From Nymphalis io (Eukaryota > Arthropoda > Insecta > Lepidoptera > Nymphalidae), in assembly GCF_905147045.1 (NCBI RefSeq), contig NC_065908.1:3968001-4032000 (forward strand): a stretch of 64,000 nucleotides of DNA, in the 5' to 3' direction. Below, piece by piece: positions 1 through 9,400 of the stretch. Under the pieces are notes generated by a model. That model worked only from the letters and a program-made list of their open reading frames with translations, was not told where the DNA came from and did no database searches. How positions within the stretch are numbered: the stretch's first letter is position 1; each line of letters begins with the position of its first letter. Made by a program: the position numbers and the translations under genes.

Positions 1-132
1 ATCTATATATTGTATGTATTTACAAAAGAAAAGTAGTATATGTAGTATATCAGTTGTCTGGTTTCAATAGTACGAGCTCTGCTTAGTTTGGGATCAGCTG
101 GCCGTGTGTGAATAATGTTCCAGGATATTAAA
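1..132 (+). repeat. SINE-C, 3' part, cut by window edge
   Basis: It matches the 3' two-thirds of the SINE-C copies at 39881 and 22979 (acaaaagaaaagtagtatat through ccgtgtgtgaataatg). The tRNA-like head lies outside the window. Confidence 0.75.
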
Positions 133-370
133 CTTCAAGCTAACAATTCCTTAATGTACGCATAAACCTAGTAAACTTATTAGCCTGGTCCGGGACTCGA
201 ACGCGCGAATATTATCAAGTAGGTACAAGCTACCTACTTGATAAATGATCTAGGTATTATGTTAATAGATATTATTTAAGTCTTGATCAACTTAGATCGC
301 GCTAATTGTACACAATTTTTTTTAACGATAATAACGGTATTTTTAATGATTGTATATAATAAGTACGTAC

Positions 371-450
371 TTCAAATTTTTCTATAAAAATATCGGAGTC
401 GTCAGACGGAGGCGGCTGCTCAATATTGTCCACAGATGTGATCTGGCGAC
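371..450 (-). CDS. Zinc-finger gene exon 15 (continues beyond window)
   Basis: The acceptor is GTATTAAG/GTCGCC and the donor is GTACGT, residues 623-649. It encodes an acidic segment that includes EQPPPSDDSDIFIEKFE. It starts in the phase left by exon 14 and ends in phase 0, so at least one more exon lies to the left of position 1. Confidence 0.72.
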
Positions 451-3400
451 CTTAATACATAGAATAAAAAATAATTAAAAAATATCTTACCAACAACATC
501 CTGGAAGAAGTCTCTAGTTCAAACATTATTGATTGAGGGAACAGCTTATTTTTGAAAAGAGAATACGGTTTCTTATGTCTGAATCGTCATCCTAATTAAT
601 ATCACAAGATCAACTTTATGTAATAAGAAATAAACAATTGAATTGTTCAAGGCTCATACATATTTCTTTAACCTCTCTAATATGACATTTGTTAATTCAT
701 AAAGCGAATATACTAGTGATACTGACAGTGTTCACATTACAATATTTATATCATCTATTTCTTATTGTATCGACGAGATATTTTGAGCCTGTTATCTTTA
801 AACCTCCTTAGTAAACTGAGGATAGTTATGACAATTACATTAATGACAATCACGAGGAAATTTGCATGTTTTCGATGAAACTCTCGATCATGTGTATCTA
901 CTAAACCGCTTTGCATCGTGGTAGAATACGTTTCTCCCCAAGAGAAGATGAGGCTTTTATGCAGCATTGTGGAATTTACAGGTTGTAATTTTACTTCTGG
1001 TAAAATCAAGATAATTCTATTAAAATCTTTTATAAATTCATAAAATTAATAGTCGTAATCATATTTTTTTTATTGTATATAACACATATATAGTATATTA
1101 ATAAAATCTTACCAAGCGGAATGCATCCGATAGGCTCAAAGAGATCGAGGGAGATGAGGTCGAGAGGCGACGAAGGCGCAGGTGAGTAAGATCGACCTGG
1201 AATACGAAAAAATATCCTAATAATTTACTGTTGTAGGGCTGCATGAAGGTCGATGTGACAGAGGGACTTTCGTCGCTCGTCAGTTATTTTACTAAATTGC
1301 CACACACCGTTACAATTAAGCTTCAATAGTTTGTGAGTCAGTGTAATAACAAAACAATAGACGTATTTAGTAGTCATTTACAATATAAGACCAGTACTTT
1401 CTTTTTTTTTTTTGTGCTGAAGAAGTGCGCGGCGGAGTTGTATCCTATGTTAACGCGCCTGTTCCAACTTTCTCTCTCTTCGGGATGTGTCCCGGAGGCT
1501 TGGAGAAGAGCTAATGTGCAAGCGGTTCCCAAAAAAGGGGATCGGTCTGACCCGGCAAATTATCGGCCAATAGCTATCACCTCAGTACTTTGTAAGGTGA
1601 TGGAACGGATTTTAAACAACCAACTGATCCATTACCTAGAAGATCACTGTCTAATTAATGATCGTCAGTACGGGTTTCGACCAAAACGGTCCATAGGTGA
1701 TCTTCTAGCGTACGTAACGCACCTCTGGGGTGAAGCTATCGACAAGCATGGAGAATCGTTGGCTGTCAGCCTCGATATCTCCAAGGCTTTCGACAGGGTC
1801 TGGCACAGAAGTCTTCTCTCCAAGCTACCGGCATATGGTCTGCCTGCTCAGCTATGCACCTGGATTGCCAGCTTCCTACACAAGCGTAGCCTTCGTGTTT
1901 TAGTAGATGGTTGCGCTTCACAATTCTATGTAGTGAATGCTGGGGTCCCCCAGGGATCTGTGCTATCTCCCACACTCTTTCTTTTGCATATCAATGATAT
2001 GCTCTCTCTTGGGAACATACATTGCTATGCAGATGATAGTACAGTGCATGGTGGATACCACGGACGCGCAGTGGCTGGGCGGGCGGAAACTGAGGAGAGG
2101 CGGGAGAATCTTGTCATTAAACTCGATAGGACATTAGAGCTCATCGCCAAATGGGGTTCTGATAATCTTGTTGAGTTTAATGCCAAGAAAACACAGATGT
2201 GCGCTCTCACAGCGAAAAAGTCACCATTTTACCCTCATCCCTCCCTCTGTGGCACACCGCTGATGATACAAAGCAAAATCGCCATGCTGGGGATGGACGT
2301 TCATTGCGACCTTAGTCCAAGGGATTACATCGAGGCTATTATAAAAACAGCTTCACGAAAACTCGGAGTTCTGAACAAGGTGCGGCGTTTTTTCACGCCA
2401 CAACAACTGTGCCTGTTATACAAAACACAGGTACGGTCTTGCGTTGAATATTGCTCGCACCTTTGGGATGGCTCCGCTAAGTACCTAATGGAGGCCTTGG
2501 ACCGGTTGCAGCGACGTGCAGTACGCATTATTGGCGAGGTAAAGGTCACAAACACCCTTGAACCTTTACAATTTCGTCGCGAGATAGCAGCACTGAGCGC
2601 TTTCTATCGTCTGTATCACGGTGAGTGCTCTGAGGAATTATTCTCTCTAATTCCTGCTTCCCCATTCCTTCTTAAGTCCACGCGAGCTGGTTCTCGATGT
2701 CACCGCCTAACTGTGACATCAATTCCATCGCGCACAAAGAAATTTGGCAACTCCTTTCTTTGTCGCACTACCAAAAAATGGAATTCCTTACCAGCTCACG
2801 TGTTCCCCTCCTCTTACAACCCGGGTTCCTTCAAACGAGGCGTGAAGAGGCATCTTGCGGGCCGGCAAAGCGAAGGCGGCTAGTGCAGAACGTTTTTCCC
2901 GTCTGTACTGGCCGTCGTCGCGTTTGGACTCTACTACCACTTTCCATCAGGTGGAGTAGAGTCATTTGCCATCCCGGGGCATATAAAAAAAAAAAAACAA
3001 TACCTAATTCCTTTAAGAGGTGATCACTTACCATCAGATCGCCCTGGTTCTATAAAATAGAACGATGTTTTTATGCCTCATTAGGTGCTACGATAGTTAC
3101 CCATATTAAATATGCAATAATTTCTCATTTACTACAAGATTTTAAATTTCAATGAATACATCATTTGTTTAATAAAATTAAAAAAGGATGAAATGTTACA
3201 AGAACCAATCAAATTATGGTTAACTAGAATTATTTTTTTACCAGACTAACGTCCAAAAAGATTATTAAACAAAAAAGCAGAGCACAAGTCTATAAAAAAA
3301 AATATCATGTATAAATTGTGTTCCTTTATTATGTATATGACTGTTTTGTTATGTATGACGATAAGCGCGATTCGTTCGGAAGCGATAACTGTTCACTTAC

Positions 3401-6400
3401 TGGTTCGTGTATTGTGGTCATTTAAATTAAGATCGAGACGACGAAGTGGTTCAAGAGGAGGAAGCGTAGAGGGTATAGAAGGCCCCGCAGAAGTAGAACA
3501 ATTGTTATCTTTCCCTTCACCTAAAATAAAAAAATATAACACATACATTAAAACATATTTTTTTTTATAGAATATGATGGCGGACGAGCATATGGGCCAC
3601 CTATGGTAAGTGGTCACCAACGCCCACAGACATTGGCATGTAAGAAATGTTAACCATCGCTTCCATCACCAATGCACCACCAACCTTGGGAACTAAGATG
3701 TTATGTCCTTTGTGCCTGTAATTGCACTGGCTCACTCACACTTCAAACCGGAACACAACAATACCAAGTACTGCTGTTTTGCGGTAGAATATCTGATGAG
3801 TGAGTGGTACCTACCCAGACGAGCTTGCACAAAGCTCTACCGCCAGTTAGTACTTTAATACACGTAAAAAGTACTAAATATTAATTATATTGAGTTATTG
3901 TCTGAAGAATGTTAACAATGAGAAATAACACACCAAGTAATTAATTTAACTATTATCTTTTCTTGCAGAAATTTACCATTAGAAGATAAAGTCCTGTGAT
4001 ACACGTGGTGTGGTTCCTCAACAGACAACTGCAGCTTTCCTCCAGGTCTGATCTTTGGTACTACAGTCGCTACTACTGGTACTCGAATTTGTACAGCGCT
4101 ATTTACGTCTGACGTTGTAGCTAAAGCGACTTCCTGTATTTAAGTTATTATTTATTGCTCTACTAAAGTAACAACTGATGATAAAATCTGTGTTCTAAGT
4201 GAGTTTATCCTCACTATTGCACGTCTATACATATTAATATTCTTGTGTTAAGTTATAAAAAATACTTTATTTTTACAGCTTACATACTCGTATTACAATG
4301 CATCGGGCAGATTTATACCTAACTAAGATAATTCTAAGAATGAATTTTCTTATTTTGGTAAAGTATTCGCATAAAAAGTGAATCTTTCGAAGTTCTGGTA
4401 ATGTTTTTTAGGTTTCAAGAACAAAGATACGAGATGGCCCAGTGGTTAGAATGCGTGAATCTTAACCGATGATCGTGCTTGACGGTGAAAGAAAACAGCG
4501 TGAGGAAACCTGCATTTGTCTAATTTCATTAAAATTCTGCCACATGTGTATTCTACCAACACGCAGTCTAACAACACGCGGAGCAGCGTAGTGGAATAAG
4601 CTCCAAACCTTCACCTCAAAACGGAGAGGAGGCCTCAGCCTAGCAGTGGGACATTAGCAGGCTGTTACTGTAATGTAACAACAAAGAAACAAAAAAAGAT
4701 GTCTTATTAAATATTTCTCCACCTGTGTATGAGTTGCTGTATCTTCATTGTTTAAAACGATTTTCCCACCAAATTTTAAGTCTTCGGCAGTTGCAGGTAC
4801 CAACATCTAAAAATATAACACAGCGAAAACACTTACAATATCAACATTTCTTTAATTTAGTATTATATTTGAAAGATAAAATATTTTTCCTCACCTGTTT
4901 ACCGCCAGGCAGTTTTGTATCAACCACTTTAACAAGAACTGGAGTACCATTATCTGATTTCAGTAAAGCGAATGGAGTTTGTCTCGTTGCGAGAGCTATT
5001 CCCATATGGTAAGTATTTATAGGGTCTACTATAACACCACTACTGCCCCATGGAGAATCGTTCCATAAATCGTCAGATACCGATGAAGACTTTGATCCAT
5101 TCCATTGGATTGGTTTGGGCCATATTGATATTGCCCGTTCAGGTGGCAAGTAAGGCCCCACAGATGAAGATACTTCACATTGTTCAGACGGCGGCCTTAA
5201 AACGATGACATACAGTATTAAAATAATTTGATGTTATAATTGTATAAATACGAGCCAGCATAATTAAAATAGTGCAAGTGATAAATGAACTTAATAACTA
5301 TAAACAGCAAAAAGTTTGCTCCTATACTTTACGTCATTGGCCAAGACGAAATCATACCATTATGCATTTCAAAATTAGTTTTGTGCATGAAGTAGTGAAA
5401 GATATTCTAGTACTCACCTTGTTAAATCCGTTTGTGTTTCCGTAGCTGATAGAATGGGTACGCGTGGAGCGTTTCTGCTTTTAACAGTACTTACATTATT
5501 TTCATCAGGATGAGCCTGTTTGGATATAACGTGTTTATAAATTTGAATTACTTTTACAGACAAAGCCGTGGGTATGTGTTGCTCAGATTCCGGTTCTAAT
5601 TCAATTTGTTATTTTACAATTCATGTTGTGATTGTTTTCGAAGAGATTTGTCAATCCATAGTCAGGTTATCCAACTTAGTAGAATTACCATTATTTTTAA
5701 TAAGGTCATGTTGACCAACAATTGAACACATTGGTGGCAATTTTTATTTTTACAAATAATTTGGTATTGGTGAGGTAGATGATGATGATAATGATGGATA
5801 GATTTGTTTTCATTAATCACTATCATACTAAGAATAATTTTCTAAAAGTACCTTATTTTTATGACACACCAGATTCGATTGCTGATTGAAACCTTTCATA
5901 CAAATATTGCAACGATACGGACGTTCGTTTGTATGAGTGAAGAGATGATTTCGAAGATTGCCTGTTAAGTAAATATTAAAAATTTACTATATATTCTTAA
6001 AAAAAAATTATTGATACCAATTCTGGAAATTTAAAATGTTTATTTCAAAGTTTAATTTTTAACAAAAACACCTATGAAAACCATCTGGTGGAAATGTTTT
6101 AAGATAAAATACAGCTCCTTATGACGTCGAGTACTGATAGCAATGATATCCAGGTAATTTATTTTTGCAGTGTATATTATAGTTATATCAGCAATCACTG
6201 CGTTACCAATCGTCATCGCTCATATGTCAAAAATTATAGCTTATATTAATAAGGAAAATGGATTGGGATAGGATATAGGATAAAATGAAATATATAAACC
6301 TTTCTGATGAAAGCCTTTTGGACAAATATGACACTTGTATGGCTTCTCGTCGGAGTGAGTCTTGCGGTGGGAGATGAGAGTGGATACGCGGTTAAATGTT

Positions 6401-9400
6401 TTGTTGCAGACCTAATTAATGTATTACAAATAAAACATTTAGCTGATATAATTTAAATATTAGGCATGTAGCCTTCATGTACTGTATAAGCCCATGTAGC
6501 TATTCGAATGGAAAACTGATTGCTGTTACTAAAGATTAACTTTGAGATTCACTTTGTACTGAGTGAGCCAGTGTAATTACAGGCAAAAGATATATGCTCA
6601 AGATATATGATCCTGAAGATATTACAAGTTTCAATATTTCTTGCAGTGCCAGTGTTTATGCGTGCAGGAAACCACTTACTATCAAGTGCACATTTGCTAG
6701 TCTGCCTTGCTAAAATATATTTACAAAGTATTTTGTACTGAGTAAGAATTAAATGTTTGGGTCTAAGTGGTTTGTTGTAAAGTATGAGAGCCGTACTATG
6801 ATTATTAAGATCTTAATAACAGACCAGCTTGACAACTGGCTCAACGCGAGGAGGATGACCCCACGAAGATGATAAGAGCCGAGATGGCCCAGTGGTAAGA
6901 ACGCGTGAATATTAACCGATGATTGTGGATTCAAACCAGGGCAAGCACCACTGAATTTTCATATGCTTAATTTGAATGTTGGCAAAATTGATATCAAAAC
7001 ATTGGACGTAAAATTAAAGTTTATATAAGAAATTAAGTGGAATAGTGTTGTATTAATAATTAAGATGTATTAATCAAAAACTGTTGTAGTGTATAATATT
7101 ATAGCAGAACAATTAAACAATCGCACAGAATAATAGACTTTACGGATATATAGTATTATCAAAATCATACCTCGCATGCATAAGGTCTTTCCGCGGAATG
7201 TATCGCACGGTGCTGACTGAGTGTAGAGAGCTGTCGGAAGCTCTTGGAGCATTCGTCACAATGGAAGTTTCGCTCATCTGTGTGCGTTGGAAGGTGTCGC
7301 ATCAAGGTATATTGATGTTGGAACTCTCGACTGCCTGGTGAAGAATTTTTTTTGAGCTAATTTTCTTGTTTCTTTTTACGTTTGTTTTTATTAAATTATA
7401 GCAATAAGCTGAGGCTGAGTGTTCGCGAACATTCTGCCAACTTAAATACTGGAGTATAACTTAAAGAGTTAAGTCCTGGTTGTCCAGAGGGTGGATCTAC
7501 CAGTTATCTGTCCGATAGCTGGTTGGAATCACTACGGGTACGCGACCCCGGACTGCTCTAGCTACTAGTGTCACATTTCTGTATCTTCCGTGATCACAGT
7601 ATCCTCACCCCTCTCCTTGATACGTTGTTTCCCAAAATTATCCCAGCGTCACGCCAAAGAAGAAAGAAAACTAATATTAAACCCGGAGCGGTGCCTCCGT
7701 TTAGGCGTAAGCCAGTCACCTGCGGCCATACCAGCACCACACGTATTGACTCGTCATTCCTGCGGATCCTGCTGGGGAGGAGGAGAGGGTGGCATGGGTA
7801 CTGGGCAAGCCCGTGTTGCCATAAAGTCGCCTGCCCAGGCGTAGCAGCATCCACGGAGAGGACACTTCGCTCATCTGTCTTGCAGGTGGAAAACAACACG
7901 GAGAGTGGCTTGCTTAAATCATCTGACAAAGATGCAGAGGCCTATATATAAGTCCTGGGTCTTGGTAAGCCTAGGTGTTTTTTTTTTACTTTGGTTGGTT
8001 CCTCAGTTCCCAAGGAGCTAAGAGCCTTCCCTTTTGATTTCACTGAATAAACGGAGTATAATTTTTATTCATATATAAAACATTTTTTTTCCTAGAGCAT
8101 ACCTAGACCATACTTCATGGTTTTATATTTTCGAGTTACATTATATTGGGGGATCAAGCATCAGATGCATGGCTTTATTGTAAAAGCCAAAATGGTCCAG
8201 TCGAAAAAAAAATATATTTAAATCAAAATCGCAGATTAAAATCCACTCAAGCACCATTAAGTTAATTAAGACTAGGTCTCAAATCAGGAACAGGAGCTGC
8301 TACTGTATAGTTTCAACACGCTGATATCTCATTCATTATGAAAGGTCGATGGCAAATAGCTACGTCATGGATGAAACCGTGCGCAGTTCTTAGTAAACAT
8401 ATAAATACATACTCAATTGTTTATTCCGACTAAGATGATAAATATACATACATATACCACATTCCCACAATTTGACAGTGCGTCCGTGTCTTTTCACGTA
8501 CTTGACGTAGTGATATCTCGAACGAGGATCCGCTTTATCAACCTTGTGAGTGCTTCTGCCTTTTGATTGGGTGGTAGAGAGACCTGAAAATTACTCAGGT
8601 TCAAGAAGAAACATTGGAAGAACAAGATGGTAATTAGGAGGGCTTTGTGCAATCCTGACAGGATACAAATTTTATAACAGCAAACATTTTGTAATGTAAT
8701 GTATTTCCGTTCTGGATGAATAGTTAACTATAGGCATAAGGGACATTACATCTTTGTTCCTAAGGTTTGTAGCACATTGGCGAAGTAAGGCATGATTAAT
8801 TAAATCAGGTAAGTTACACAAAGAAAAAATGTAATATTGAAAATTACCACAGGCAAATTTTTATTATAAATCAAGGCATAACTATGATATCTGTAACCCC
8901 AAAAAAACATATGGGTTATATTAGTATTTGGAAGTGGCACCCTGTTTGTTCAGCGCTAGGCGGTCTGTATACCGTTGAGCTCTTTAGTATTTGTTTCTGA
9001 TAAACTCATACCGTTGCCAGTGGACGTCGAAGAGACAGCGTTAGCTTCGACTTGTGACTTGCTCTGGAGCGATAGATCGTTTCTCGTGATGTCGTAGCCG
9101 GAACTCGACGTGTCTTCCTGAAAAATTAGATCATTATGTTTATAGTGATTTTATAACAACTATATCGTATATTATATATTCATTGTTTTTAATCATTGTT
9201 TTATATTATTTTTCAAAATTCATTTATAACTTATAACCAGATCAGCAGGTTTAGACAATTTAATCTATATGATTAACATGACGTTTTAGAGATGTTGAGA
9301 GTAACCATGACCGAAGTCGGTCAGGAGAACATCATTAGCATAATTAGCATAGATTTCTTATATACAGTCACGATTATGTCAAATCTAAGAGCTTATACCT

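Noticed and set aside
5582..5595. Longer version of exon 9 ending at 5595
   Set aside because: It breaks phase with exon 8 and leaves finger 5 without its last histidine.
7568..7951. 127-residue ORF as a host gene
   Set aside because: Overlapping ORFs on both strands, no domain, GC-rich island likely of mobile origin.
8452..8461. Donor GTATAT for exon 5
   Set aside because: It would remove the second cysteine of finger 1; GTATGT nine bases on keeps it.
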